Origin: Udaeobacter sp963725505
Lineage (GTDB): Bacteria; Verrucomicrobiota; Verrucomicrobiia; Chthoniobacterales; UBA10450
DNA: 64,000 bases
Assembly: GCA_963725505.1 (NCBI GenBank)
Contig: CAVRYN010000015.1
Location: 17,191-81,190, forward strand
Direction of reading: 5' to 3'
Every line of letters starts with the position of its first letter. Position 1 is the first letter of the stretch. Both the position numbers and the translations under genes were made by a program. Below the pieces are notes generated by a model. It was not told where the DNA came from, searched no databases, and saw nothing but the letters and a program-made list of their open reading frames with translations. This document shows positions 1-9,060 of the stretch, piece by piece.

Positions 1-1110
1 AACCGCTTCACCGACGCCATCACCGACACCAGCGTTGCCGGTCGGGGCGATGCTGCAAAACGTGCTTTGGAACAGGCGCAGAAACTCGAGGCGAACTTGC
101 CCGAAACGCTGCTGGCCTTGGGTTATTATCAATACATGGTGCTGCGTGATTACGGGCTTGCCAAGACCACGTTCGAGCGCGTCGACAAGATGTTACCGGG
201 CAGCAGCGAAGTGCCACTGGCCCTCGGCTATATTGCCCGACGCGAAGGACACTGGGATGAAAGCGTTGCCTACTTCGAGCAAGCCCTCGCCCTGGACCCA
301 CGTAATGTGGAGTTACTTATGGGCGCGGCATGGAATTACGCCATGCTTCGACAGTTTCCGGCCGCGCTAAAGCTCTATACTCGAGCGCTGGACATTACGC
401 CAAATGATCCGGATGTGATGGCGTCAAAAGCCAGCATTTATCAGGCTCAGGGTGACCTGCAAGAAGCTGCCAGGCTCTTGTCAGAAATAAACGAGCAGAC
501 TCCCAATGAGAATACCTTCAACACTAAGTGCACTCAGTTAAAACTTGAACGAAACTACGCTGAGGCCGTTCGATTGCTGCAAGCCCGACTGGCTCAATTC
601 CATTTTGCTTCTCAATTCTGGAAGAGCTTTGATCAGCTGGCGCTTGCTCTGATGCAGCGGATTGCTGGCGATATGGCTGGCGCAAGGGTTACTGCTGAAC
701 AGGCGCGCAATGCACTCGAGCAGATCTACAGAGATCAAACAGACGAAGAAACGCGCATTTGGGAAACGCTGTTTCAACTGTCTCGAGCTTATGCTCTGAT
801 GGGGGAGAAGGACTCAGCCCTTAAGGCAGCCGAGCGTGTAGTTTATCCTCTTCCGAGGGTTATAGATCCAATGGACGCCCCTATGTTGAAAGAGAACCTG
901 GCGTTCATTCAGGCGATTATCGGCGAGAATAGCCGTGCGATTTCAACTCTCACGCAGCTGTTACAAACGCCATATAATAGCGAGCTTTACGGCCCGGGTG
1001 TTGTTACGCCGGCGCTTTTGAAACTCGATCCGATCTGGGATCCGCTGCGCTCCGATCCCGCTTTTCAAAAACTCTGCCAGGAGGCGAAGAAACCAATCGC
1101 GCTGAAATAA
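1..1110 (+). CDS. TPR-repeat protein, C-terminal part (5' end outside window)
   Basis: The frame is open from base 1, so this is the last 369 residues of a longer protein. Roughly residues 35-165 form consecutive helix-turn-helix TPR units: 'ALGYIARREGHWDESVAYF', 'AAWNYAMLRQFPAALKLYT' and 'ASIYQAQGDLQEAARLL' show the W/L-G-Y-A-P spacing of the family. The rest is also helical and repeat-like and ends in a basic tail. TPR arrays bind partner proteins. In soil bacteria such tails often follow a kinase or adenylate-cyclase-like N-terminal domain, but that part is not visible, so no function is assigned. An internal TTG at 67 could be taken for a start, but uninterrupted coding upstream argues against it. 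Confidence 0.85.
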   Translation, partial: NRFTDAITDTSVAGRGDAAKRALEQAQKLEANLPETLLALGYYQYMVLRDYGLAKTTFERVDKMLPGSSEVPLALGYIARREGHWDESVAYFEQALALDPRNVELLMGAAWNYAMLRQFPAALKLYTRALDITPNDPDVMASKASIYQAQGDLQEAARLLSEINEQTPNENTFNTKCTQLKLERNYAEAVRLLQARLAQFHFASQFWKSFDQLALALMQRIAGDMAGARVTAEQARNALEQIYRDQTDEETRIWETLFQLSRAYALMGEKDSALKAAERVVYPLPRVIDPMDAPMLKENLAFIQAIIGENSRAISTLTQLLQTPYNSELYGPGVVTPALLKLDPIWDPLRSDPAFQKLCQEAKKPIALK

Positions 1111-1182
1111 TCGATTGCGGCGAAGGTCCTACCCGCGGCCGTAGAGAAGTGAAGGCGGATGAGCGCTGAAAGCCAAAGAATC

Positions 1183-1208
1183 GGCGCTCACAGAGCGCCG
1201 CTACAATT
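1183..1208. repeat. Short palindromic repeat ending CTACAATT
   Basis: GGCGCTC-ACA-GAGCGCC forms a perfect 7-bp stem and is followed by gctacaatt. The same layout (GC-rich hairpin, then GCTACAA/G) recurs at 24438, 33023 and inside purL, so this is one member of a dispersed family. It lies between two convergent genes and might also help terminate transcription, although there is no T-run. Confidence 0.5.
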
Positions 1209-1934
1209 CTTGATTTAGCGCGCGAGAATTTCGGGATCGCGCACGTCGGCCCATTGGCCGTGCAGCTCGAGCGCCTTCACTTTTCTGGCCGGATTGCGCG
1301 AGATCACGAATTGCGTCGGTCAATTCGTATTCACCGCGTGGTGACGGTTTCAGTTTTGCGGTGAATTCGAAAATGCTGGGCCGAAACGCGTAGAGACCGG
1401 CGTTGTACAACGGAACAGCGTCTCGTCGCGGGCCGCTCCGGCTGTCGATTTTTCGCGAAGGTCGACGAAGCTCCATGTGCTCGTTCAGAAAAACGGCGCC
1501 GCCTTTGCTGACGTCCTCACCGCGCGTCACGGTGATGATTGCCTTCGACGTTCGTCCGGAAGATCGGCAACGCGGTTGTAATTCGTCGGATCGACCAGGA
1601 TGTCGCCGTAGCTCAAAACGAACGGAGAATCCCCGACAAAATCACGGGCAAGATCGACAACGCGACCGGTTCCATCCTGCACCGTCTGTGTCGTGTATTG
1701 AATGGCGGTATTGTAACGCAGACCGTCGCCTAGAAAATTTCGCACCGTATCGCCGCGGTAGCCGACGACGATAAGAAACTCGCGTATTCCCGCATCGCGC
1801 AGTCCTTCGACGATATGCTGCAAGACTGGTTTGCCGCGCACTGCGATCATCGGTTTGGGAAGATCGGCAGTCAGTTCGCGCATGCGTGTGCCGCGCCCCG
1901 CGGCGAGGATTACCGCTTTGTCGATCTTGATCAT
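1201..1934 (-). pseudogene. Sugar-phosphate nucleotidyltransferase, multiply frameshifted
   Basis: The N-terminal part (1934 down to about 1540) reads 'KAVILAAGRGTRMRELTADL' then 'PKPMIAVRGKPVLQHI', the signature of the NTP-transferase family (glucose-1-phosphate thymidylyl/uridylyltransferases). Further conserved segments continue in other frames: 'AIITVTRGEDVSKGGAVFLN' follows after a shift near 1535, 'FVDLREKSTAGAARDE' is in a second frame near 1450, 'LYNAGLYAFRPSIFEFT' returns to another, and 'VKALELHGQWADVRDPEILA' needs a further shift near 1285. At least four indels are needed to read the whole domain. A functional product is unlikely unless these are assembly errors. The end converges with the TPR gene; the start is separated from the minus-strand propeller gene by a palindromic repeat. 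Confidence 0.75.
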
Positions 1935-1965
1935 ATTGATAGAGTCGGCGCGCTGCGACGATCCT

Positions 1966-2002
1966 CCGAAAGCTTTCGGGGCAGCGCGGCGTACCTACCG
2001 TC
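1966..2002. repeat. Palindrome CCGAAAGCTTTCGG with GTACCTACCGTC arm
   Basis: A 14-bp perfect palindrome at 1966-1979 is followed 11 bases later by GTACCTACCGTC. At 20264-20299 the same palindrome is followed at nearly the same spacing by the reverse complement, GACGGTAGGTAC. Shared core and arm at two distant sites indicate a dispersed element. The last two bases fall in the stop codon of the minus-strand propeller gene. Confidence 0.45.
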
Positions 2003-5000
2003 AATCAGTCTTCTTTTCTATGACGATTAGTGCAGGCAAATTGGCTTGCTTGATCAGCTCGCTTACCTTTGGCAAATCTTGGCTTTTGAGCTGCGCCCAT
2101 TTGTTTAATTGCTCGTCGAGCTGGCTGCTCAATGTTTGAAAGACGTCCAGTTGCGGTTTGGTCGGTTCAGCATCGCCGTACTCAATGGCGTGACTAAACG
2201 TGTCAAACCGCTCGTTCAACATGTTTGGGAAAGCGAGGTTCGCTTCCGAACCTTTCATGTTCACTTGAATGAGCTTCTGCTCCACTTCGGACATTTTGTG
2301 ATCGACATCGTCCGCAACTGCGAGTGCTGGCTTTAAACGTTGATCGTCGCTGAAACGTTTGTGCAGCATTTGAATCTGCGATCTGAGATCACGGATTTCG
2401 TTGACGGCCTGATGCAGCTGTGAAATCCGATCCTTCACCTGTGTGGATAACGTGAACTGTTTTTGCACTGCTGCTTCCTTTCCTTTCGTTCGCGGATCGA
2501 TTACCAAATGCAGCGGCGCGGTCTGCGACTTCCCGCCAACAGTCAGTTTCACTTGATAATCCCCCGGTAACGCGAGTGGACCCTTGGGGCCGGTACCGGA
2601 ATAAAACGCGCCCGGGATTTGAATGGGGTCATCGTACCGCAGATCCCATGCGAACCGGTTCATCCCTTCGTTGGCTGGAATCGTCTTCACCCGCTCGATG
2701 CGATCCGGCCATTCAGGCGGTTGCTCGCCTTCTTTTTTCTCCTTACTGGAAAGACGCCTGACGACTTTGCCTGAAGCATCGAGAATCTCCAGGGAGACCT
2801 CTTCCTTCGGGGCGGTCTTGAAATAATAATCGATGAGTGCCCCGGAAGGCGGGTTATCACCCACTGGCTGGCGTTTGTCGAATTCCTCCGGGTAATGCAA
2901 ACGCAACGCAGTCTGCGGTTGATACAGGATGACGTCCGCCGCGGCAGATTGCGCGTTCACCTGACGAACCGGCGTTAAATCGTCCAGCACCCAGAATGAA
3001 CGCCCATGTGTCGCCACCACGAGATCGTCATCTTTGACGACCAGATCATGAATCGGTGTTACCGGCAGATTCAATTGCAACGGCTGCCAGTGCGCACCGT
3101 CATCGAACGAAACAAAGACGCCGAGTTCGGTCCCTGCGTAGAGCAGTCCTTTACGTTTGGGATCTTCGCGAACTGCATGCACGTACGCGCCATCAGGAAT
3201 GCCGTGCACGATCGAGCTCCAGTTTTTCCCTAAATCAGTGGTCTTAAAAATGTACGGCTTAAAGTCGTCGAGTTTGTGCCGATCCACCGCGACATAAGCG
3301 GTGTTGCCGTCGTGCGGAGATGGTTCGATCAAATCGACCGTGCTCCACTCGGGCATTTTCGGTGTGACCTTCGACCAATTCTGACCGTCGTCGGTAGTAA
3401 CCTGAACGAGTCCATCATCTGTGCCTGCCCAGAGCGTTCCTTGTTTTACCGGCGATTCAGCCAGCGCAAACACCGTGTCGTAATATTCGACCGAGGTAAT
3501 GTCGTTCGTCAGGGGACCACCACTTGGCTGCTGCTTCGACTTGTCGTTGCGCGTGAGATCACCACTAATTTGTGCCCAGCTTTGTCCGTGATCCGTCGAT
3601 TTAAAAACGCACTCGCCAGCTGTGTAAATCACATCAGGGTTGTGCGGCGAAAGCATGAGCGGCGTGACCCATTGAAAGCGATGGGCGAGATCGACGGCAC
3701 CATGCCCGGAGTTATCGATCGGCACGGGACTTACGTCCTGCACGTCCTCTCTATTTTTATCGTAGCGATTGATGAAGCCTTCATTATTTGAATAGATGAT
3801 GTGCCAATCGCGCGGGTCTGGCACGACGAAGCCGCATTCGCCGCCACCTGCTTCGAACCAATCCTGCCGCCCGATCGCGCCCCAGTCAGTGCGGCTGGCG
3901 ATGCAGACGTTCGAGTTGTCCTGTTGGGCGCCGTAAATGTGGTAGGGAAACGCGTTGTCCACAGCGACATGGTAAAATTGTGCGGTGGGCTGGTTGTTTT
4001 GTGTTGTCCATGTTTTGCCGCCGTCGATGGAAATGCTGGCGCCGCCGTCGCTCGTGTTTGCGATGCGATTTGGGTTCGTCGGATCAATCCAGAACCCATG
4101 ATGATCACCATGACGCGCGGGCAAAAGAGTGAAATTCTTTCCACCATCGACCGATTTAAAAAGTCCCGTGTTTAAAAGGTAAACGGTGTCTGGGGATTTC
4201 GGGTCAGCATAAACTTTGCTGAAATACCAGGCACGCTGACGAAACCGGCCATCGTCGTTCACGCGAGTCCAATGCTGCCCGGCGTCATCCGAGCGGTAGA
4301 GGCCGCCTTCCTTGGCCTCGATGATCGCATAGACGCGATTGGAATCGGCTCCAGAAACGGCGATGCCGATCTTGCCCAGGATCCCGCCAGGAAGACCATT
4401 GCCTTCGAGACGTTTCCATGTCACGCCGTTATCTTCTGAGCGGTAAAGTCCGCTGCCTGGGCCGCCACTGGAGAAAAACCATGGTTGCCGTCGCGCCTGC
4501 CACAGCGATGCGAACACGATGTTCGGATTATGCGGATCGAAAACGATGTCGATCCCACCAGTGTTTTCATCTTTCGATAAAACTTTCGCCCAGGTTTTGC
4601 CGCCGTCGGTGGTACGAAAAATTCCGCGCTCCTGATTTGGACCGAACGCGTGACCCAACGCCGCAACGAGAACCACATTCTCATTTCTCGGATCGACAAT
4701 CAGCGCGCCGATCTGCCTCGTATCCTTAAGGCCAACGTTCTCCCAGGTTTTTCCGCCGTCGATCGATTTGAAGACTCCGGTGCCGTACGTGGTGTTGCCG
4801 CGAATGGCCCCTTCGCCCGTGCCTGCGTAAATCACATTGTGATCCGATTGCGCGACTGCAATCGCGCCGATCGAAGAAATCGGTTGCTTATCGAAAAGTG
4901 GAATCCAGTTCGCGCCGCCGTCGGTCGTTTTCCAGACTCCGCCCGCGACCGCTCCGAAATAATACGTGTCTGGCTCGCCAACGACACCTTCGATTGCCAG

Positions 5001-5186
5001 AGCGCGCCCACCACGAAAGGGACCGATTTGTCTCCAGCGCATTCCATTAAACAACTTTTCATCGATCGCTCCCGTTGACGTTGGGGTGGGGGATGAAGCC
5101 GATCGAAGAGAAGATGCGAGAAGGAATACAGAAAGAGCGAAAATGATTTTAACCAGTCTGAGAGAACCGTAATTTGGCGTAATCAT
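2001..5186 (-). CDS. Secreted VPS10/sortilin-type Asp-box beta-propeller protein
   Basis: 1061 residues. The N-terminus has a hydrophobic signal segment (about residues 12-28, 'VKIIFALSVFLLASSL'), so the protein is probably exported. At least ten Asp-box motifs (S/T-x-D-x-G-x-x-W) run through residues 80-740, for example 'SIDGGKTWENV', 'TTDGGKTWAKV', 'SEDNGVTWKRL', 'STDHGQSWAQI' and 'TTDLGKNWSSI'. This spacing is typical of the sortilin/VPS10-N and BNR 'glycosyl hydrolase' superfamily. The last 170 residues are mostly helical. Many such proteins are annotated as exo-alpha-sialidase-like, but I see no clear sialidase catalytic arginine triad, so a binding or scaffold role is as likely as catalysis. 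The gene is monocistronic, with about 100 bp to the next gene upstream. Confidence 0.85.
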   Translation of the reverse strand: MITPNYGSLRLVKIIFALSVFLLASSLRSASSPTPTSTGAIDEKLFNGMRWRQIGPFRGGRALAIEGVVGEPDTYYFGAVAGGVWKTTDGGANWIPLFDKQPISSIGAIAVAQSDHNVIYAGTGEGAIRGNTTYGTGVFKSIDGGKTWENVGLKDTRQIGALIVDPRNENVVLVAALGHAFGPNQERGIFRTTDGGKTWAKVLSKDENTGGIDIVFDPHNPNIVFASLWQARRQPWFFSSGGPGSGLYRSEDNGVTWKRLEGNGLPGGILGKIGIAVSGADSNRVYAIIEAKEGGLYRSDDAGQHWTRVNDDGRFRQRAWYFSKVYADPKSPDTVYLLNTGLFKSVDGGKNFTLLPARHGDHHGFWIDPTNPNRIANTSDGGASISIDGGKTWTTQNNQPTAQFYHVAVDNAFPYHIYGAQQDNSNVCIASRTDWGAIGRQDWFEAGGGECGFVVPDPRDWHIIYSNNEGFINRYDKNREDVQDVSPVPIDNSGHGAVDLAHRFQWVTPLMLSPHNPDVIYTAGECVFKSTDHGQSWAQISGDLTRNDKSKQQPSGGPLTNDITSVEYYDTVFALAESPVKQGTLWAGTDDGLVQVTTDDGQNWSKVTPKMPEWSTVDLIEPSPHDGNTAYVAVDRHKLDDFKPYIFKTTDLGKNWSSIVHGIPDGAYVHAVREDPKRKGLLYAGTELGVFVSFDDGAHWQPLQLNLPVTPIHDLVVKDDDLVVATHGRSFWVLDDLTPVRQVNAQSAAADVILYQPQTALRLHYPEEFDKRQPVGDNPPSGALIDYYFKTAPKEEVSLEILDASGKVVRRLSSKEKKEGEQPPEWPDRIERVKTIPANEGMNRFAWDLRYDDPIQIPGAFYSGTGPKGPLALPGDYQVKLTVGGKSQTAPLHLVIDPRTKGKEAAVQKQFTLSTQVKDRISQLHQAVNEIRDLRSQIQMLHKRFSDDQRLKPALAVADDVDHKMSEVEQKLIQVNMKGSEANLAFPNMLNERFDTFSHAIEYGDAEPTKPQLDVFQTLSSQLDEQLNKWAQLKSQDLPKVSELIKQANLPALIVIEKKTD

Positions 5187-5283
5187 CCGCCTAAAGTGGA
5201 AAGTTTGCGATTCAGTTCAACTGGAATCGCGCTATACGCAGCGGACCTAGCTCCGCGCTCCAACCGCATCCAGGAAAAATTAC

Positions 5284-6282
5284 TTAAGCATTAATCGCAG
5301 CCATTCCGGGCGCGTGGGCTTCCAACGCAGTGCCACCCGCTGAGCCGCCACCAAAGTGCCGTGCGGCGTAATAAGAGCCAATCACCAGTACTGCTGCAAT
5401 CAGCTGCGCAACGAGGGTTTCAACTGTTGGGAACACTGCGAACCAGAGACCCATCCAGGGTGGAATGTAAGGCTTCAACGAGTCGATGGGCGTTGTGGGA
5501 ATCCAATGTGCCAGCTGCATTTCCTGCGCTTGGTCGCCAACCATAACAAGCAACACGACTCCCAGGAGAATCCCGGTGGTGATTAACATTTTGCGGTACG
5601 GCAGACGCTGCTGGAGAAAAAAGGTCAGCACGGCCACCATTCCTGTCAGCACCATGCCCAGCAGCGCCCCTTTTAGTACTACCCCGCCGCCCAACTTCAG
5701 ATTATAGCTTTGCAAAAAAAGCACGACTTCAAAGCCTTCCCGATACAAGGAGGTGAATCCGAGCAGGATCAATCCCCACCACAGACGCGACTGTGAAATC
5801 TCAGCGGCGCGCGCATTTTCCAGTAACGCTTTGCGTCGTCGATTATGGGCGCGAATCCAGCCGCCCCAATAAATCTTATGGAAAAACCAATTCATGATCA
5901 CGAGCAGAACAACCACGGCAAGCAGTCCCGTCGCGGCTTGAAGATCGAGCGCCGACATGTTGTCGCTAAGCGAGCCGACAATTCGCACCGCAATACACCA
6001 CGTGATTAAGGTCGCGACAAACGCCAGCCCCGCGCCGAAAGCGACCGGGCGGCGATGCATGCGCTTCGTGCCAGTCATACTGGCGGTGATGGCGGCCAAC
6101 ACGAGAATGCATTCCAATCCCTCTCGAAACACTAGAACGCCAATATCGAGGAATGCGACGGTCGGGCTGGTATTGGGGCGCATTGGATCAGGCGCACCGT
6201 GTGCGGTGACTCCCTGCCAGACCAGCATTGTGATCACAAAAAGCGCGGCTGCGACGACACCAATGCGCAGAGCAAGCTTCAT
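5284..6282 (-). CDS. FTR1-family iron permease
   Basis: 332 residues with about seven hydrophobic spans. Two REGxE motifs, REGLE at residues 53-57 and REGFE at 181-185, lie in membrane helices. These are the iron-coordinating signatures of the Ftr1/EfeU family, which import oxidised Fe(III) through the inner membrane in concert with a ferroxidase or a periplasmic EfeO/EfeB partner. No ferroxidase or EfeO gene is adjacent, so the partner must be elsewhere. The first hydrophobic stretch (residues 5-28) may be a signal-anchor. The length matches single-domain bacterial members that lack the fused periplasmic domain. Confidence 0.9.
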   Translation of the reverse strand: MKLALRIGVVAAALFVITMLVWQGVTAHGAPDPMRPNTSPTVAFLDIGVLVFREGLECILVLAAITASMTGTKRMHRRPVAFGAGLAFVATLITWCIAVRIVGSLSDNMSALDLQAATGLLAVVVLLVIMNWFFHKIYWGGWIRAHNRRRKALLENARAAEISQSRLWWGLILLGFTSLYREGFEVVLFLQSYNLKLGGGVVLKGALLGMVLTGMVAVLTFFLQQRLPYRKMLITTGILLGVVLLVMVGDQAQEMQLAHWIPTTPIDSLKPYIPPWMGLWFAVFPTVETLVAQLIAAVLVIGSYYAARHFGGGSAGGTALEAHAPGMAAINA

Positions 6283-6464
6283 TTCGGCTGGGAACTTATC
6301 ACAGAGACAACCTAACTGCTGCCGATCAGTTGCATTTTTTTAGCGGCTGCTTGCTAGTGCGAAGGACACGCCCGGCACGTCATTTAATCGCGTCGGGAAT
6401 TGCCGGCGCCGCGATTTGTCTGCGGCCCCGGTTGTGATTTTGCGTCGATCGAGTAACTTCGGCG

Positions 6465-6938
6465 GTGCAACGTTTTCGGGCGTTTACGTTAATCGAGATT
6501 GCCCTGTCCATTTTCATACTGATGCTGCTGCTAATGCTGGCGGTGCCCAGCTTGAGCGGCGTCATCGCAAGCAGGCGGCTGAAGCAATCCCTGGAAGGAT
6601 TCAACAATCTCGTGCGCCAGGCGCAGGAGCGAAGTGTGACGGAGCGCAGGCCGTACTTGATCGTTTGGAGCAAGGGTCGTGTGCTGTTGCGTCCGGAAGT
6701 TTTTGGAGAAGGTGAGGAAGTCAAAGCGACGGCGGAGCTTCGTCTCGGCAAGGGAAGCGTGCTGTGGCTGTCCTTGCCTGCAGCATTCACGGAAAAGCAT
6801 CCGGCGGAATGGATATTCTGGCCATCGGGAAACTGCGAACCGGCGATTGTTCAGTTTAAAGGCCCCGCTGGTTTATGGGCGGCAAGTTATTCGCCCCTCA
6901 CTGCGCAGCCGGAGGTTACCCAGTATGCAGCCCGGTGA
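6465..6938 (+). CDS. gspH: Type II secretion minor pseudopilin GspH-like
   Basis: 157 residues from a GTG start. A very short leader is followed by 'AFTLIEIALSIFILMLLLML', the prepilin peptidase site (here Ala instead of the usual Gly at -1, then F-T-L-I-E with the +5 glutamate) and its hydrophobic helix. The globular part ('RRLKQSLEGFNNLVRQAQE...') fits GspH, a minor tip pseudopilin of the type II secretion pseudopilus. First gene of a plus-strand run gspH-I-J-K-L-M in which neighbours overlap by a few bases, so one operon is likely. The H assignment rests on gene order and shape; it could be another minor pseudopilin. Confidence 0.75.
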   Translation: MQRFRAFTLIEIALSIFILMLLLMLAVPSLSGVIASRRLKQSLEGFNNLVRQAQERSVTERRPYLIVWSKGRVLLRPEVFGEGEEVKATAELRLGKGSVLWLSLPAAFTEKHPAEWIFWPSGNCEPAIVQFKGPAGLWAASYSPLTAQPEVTQYAAR

Positions 6939-7440
6939 GCAACAGCGGAGAAATGGATTGATGGCGAGATGGAGTAGTGGAATTTCGAACATTCCAACAC
7001 TCCAACACTCCAATACTCCCATGGCGCCCGCGAGACGAATGCAGCTTCGCGCAAGACTGAGATCCGCATTCGCCCTCTACGAGGTTCTTCTCGGCGTGGC
7101 GATCTTTGCTGTCGGCGTGATCGCGCTCGGACGCGCGGTCGAGAATTGTCTCAATGCCAGCACGATCAGCGCGGAAGAAAGCGCTGTGCGACAGATTTTA
7201 TCCGATCGGATGGCGGTGATTCAAGCGGCGCCGGGCGTGCCGGACCCGGAGAAGGAATTCAAGATCAACAGTAATTACGGCATGGTAAGGTTGATCCAGA
7301 AAAGTGCGCCTGCGGAGTTGACTGAAGAGGACAAGACGCTCCTGAGCGGAATTAATCTTGTCACGTTGACCGCTCAATGGCAGCACGCCGGCGTCCCGCA
7401 GTCGAAACGGATTCAGTTTTATGTTTATCGGTCCGGTTGA
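6925..7440 (+). CDS. gspI: Type II secretion minor pseudopilin GspI-like
   Basis: The pilin-type segment is 'AFALYEVLLGVAIFAVGVIA', with Glu at +5 and a hydrophobic helix, followed by a short soluble domain; this matches GspI by position between H and J. The start is uncertain. ATG 6925 has GGAGG nine bases upstream (6911-6915) and overlaps the end of gspH, but it gives an unusually long leader of about 50 residues that includes the translation of a TCCAACAC repeat (6987-7018). ATG 7021 or 7039 gives a normal short leader but no Shine-Dalgarno. The repeat has probably been inserted between the original ribosome site and the leader. Tyr replaces the usual Leu at position 4 of the FTLLE-type motif. 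Confidence 0.7.
   Translation: MQPGEQQRRNGLMARWSSGISNIPTLQHSNTPMAPARRMQLRARLRSAFALYEVLLGVAIFAVGVIALGRAVENCLNASTISAEESAVRQILSDRMAVIQAAPGVPDPEKEFKINSNYGMVRLIQKSAPAELTEEDKTLLSGINLVTLTAQWQHAGVPQSKRIQFYVYRSG
6987..7018. repeat. Short tandem TCCAACAC repeat inside the gspI leader
   Basis: About four imperfect eight-base units (cattccaacactccaaca... to aatactcc) sit between the strong GGAGG ribosome site of gspI and its pilin signal motif. The composition is unlike the surrounding coding sequence. Confidence 0.6.
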
Positions 7441-7444
7441 GAAA

Positions 7445-8077
7445 ATGAAACGGCGAAACGGCGAATCGGTGAATCGGTGCGCGTTCACGTTGCTCGAGAT
7501 TATGCTGGCAGTGACGATCATGGGAATGATGTCGTTGGCGATCTTTCGCTTTGTGCAAGCGAACATGATCGCGATGCAGCTCTCGTCGGGTACAGCTGCT
7601 GCGGATGCGCAATATGACGGGTTGCGTGATTTGCTCACGGCCCAATGGCAAAGCCTGAGTCCGTTGCGCGCGAACATGATCGGAGAGCCGTTCAAGTTGG
7701 GCGATCGCGAGCGCGACGAAATAAAGTGGAGTTGTAGTGCAGGACCCGCACTGCTGACTCGCTATGCGGCGGGTGACTTTAACGTTACGCTGAGGTTGCA
7801 ACCGGAAAGCGAAAAAGGCGACCGGCTGGATCTTGGTTTTTTACGAAAACCGCAAAAAAGTTCCGACGTTGGCGAGGCACAGGAGAATTGGGTGCCATTG
7901 ATCAAGAATGTGACCAGCCTCGAATTCAGCTATTTCGATCCGGGCGCGAATAATTGGTTGCCGCGGTGGCCGGGAGGCCGCCTGCCATCACTTATCAAGA
8001 TTACTGTGGGACGTACGGATTCAAGTGTCCCATGGGAAGCAATTGTTCCACTGAGAAGAACACCGTATTCCCAATGA
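7445..8077 (+). CDS. gspJ: Type II secretion minor pseudopilin GspJ-like
   Basis: 210 residues from ATG 7445; an ATG at 7421 would add eight residues but overlap gspI. The leader is positively charged and is followed by 'AFTLLEIMLAVTIMGMMSLA', a good prepilin peptidase site and helix with +5 Glu. The globular region with 'LEFSYFDPGANNWLPRWP' resembles the GspJ C-terminus. GspJ forms the I-J-K tip complex of the type II pseudopilus. The leader codons consist of a simple cggcgaaacggcgaatcggtgaatcgg pattern that looks repeat-derived. The stop overlaps the gspK start as ATGA (8074-8077), indicating translational coupling. Confidence 0.75.
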   Translation: MKRRNGESVNRCAFTLLEIMLAVTIMGMMSLAIFRFVQANMIAMQLSSGTAAADAQYDGLRDLLTAQWQSLSPLRANMIGEPFKLGDRERDEIKWSCSAGPALLTRYAAGDFNVTLRLQPESEKGDRLDLGFLRKPQKSSDVGEAQENWVPLIKNVTSLEFSYFDPGANNWLPRWPGGRLPSLIKITVGRTDSSVPWEAIVPLRRTPYSQ

Positions 8078-9060
8078 AAGGACCTCCTGAAAAATTGAAA
8101 TCAGATCGGGGCGCTGCGCTACTGCTATCACTTTGGGCGCTATTTTTGCTCAGCGCGATGGTGATCTCATGGGCACTCAGCATCAATTCGCGCCTCGTGA
8201 TTTCCAGCACTGCGAACCGGGTTTTGGCCGCTGAAGCAATGGCAGCTTCGGGCGCCGACGTTGCCTTATGCCGCGAGATCACGCCGAGCTCGCCAAACTT
8301 GCACAGGCAAATGGGCGACGGAGAAAGTTACGACGTACAGATAACCGGGGAATGCGGTCGCCTGAATTTGAATTTCCTTACCCAGGGGGAAGACCCGAAC
8401 AAACTGCGAATTCTTCGCCAGTATCTCAATCTCAAGGGCATAGACTTAAACGACCTCGACGTCATGATGGATTCTCTGCTCGATTGGGTGTCGCAAAATA
8501 GAGGACTTCACCACCTCAATGCGTGTCCCGAGACCGATGATTATCATCCGCCTCACGCTGGTCAGCTGTTTTCTGTAGATGAACTCAAAAAAGTCTGTGG
8601 CTGGGAAGAATTTACGTCCAAGCCTGGCTGGGAGCAGGATTTCACGGTCGTAGGCAACTGTGGTCCTATTGATCTCGCTTGGGCATCGCGCGATGTGTTG
8701 CGCGCATTGCCGGGCTTGGGAGACGATGCGGTTGATCGTTTTCTTCAGTTACGGCGCGGGCCCGACGGAATCGATGGAACGGCTGATGATTTTCAATTCG
8801 TTACAACTGGTGGATCATCGGTGCCGCCTGAGATTCAAGCTGCGTTAGGTTTGAATCCACAGCAATTTCAACAGATTCAGGCGTTGGTTCAATTTAAAGG
8901 CCCGGTCATGCACATTGTGAGTGTAGGAAAATCACGTGAGGTTACGCGCTCCGTAGAAATGATAGTGTTGAAACAGGTCGTGTCGGGTGGGGCACCAGCT
9001 GGCAGCACAACTGTGCTCGGAGTTGGTCGGCCTCAAGTATTCAGTTGGAAGGAGCTTTGA
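8074..9060 (+). CDS. gspK: Type II secretion pseudopilin GspK-like
   Basis: 328 residues starting at ATG 8074, which overlaps the gspJ stop. The N-terminus 'RGAALLLSLWALFLLSAMVI' is the atypical pilin helix of GspK. The large domain contains 'GECGRLNLNF' and a helix-hairpin-helix-like 'LPGLGDDAVDRFLQLR', both usual in GspK, the largest minor pseudopilin, which caps the pseudopilus tip. Length is in the family range of about 300-330. An Asp/Asn-rich 'GPDGIDGTADDFQFVT' loop may bind calcium, as in homologues, but this is inferred. Confidence 0.85.
   Translation: MKGPPEKLKSDRGAALLLSLWALFLLSAMVISWALSINSRLVISSTANRVLAAEAMAASGADVALCREITPSSPNLHRQMGDGESYDVQITGECGRLNLNFLTQGEDPNKLRILRQYLNLKGIDLNDLDVMMDSLLDWVSQNRGLHHLNACPETDDYHPPHAGQLFSVDELKKVCGWEEFTSKPGWEQDFTVVGNCGPIDLAWASRDVLRALPGLGDDAVDRFLQLRRGPDGIDGTADDFQFVTTGGSSVPPEIQAALGLNPQQFQQIQALVQFKGPVMHIVSVGKSREVTRSVEMIVLKQVVSGGAPAGSTTVLGVGRPQVFSWKEL

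Noticed and set aside
3276..3791. 171-residue open frame inside the large propeller gene
   Set aside because: Opposite strand of Asp-box repeats; composition explained by the true gene.
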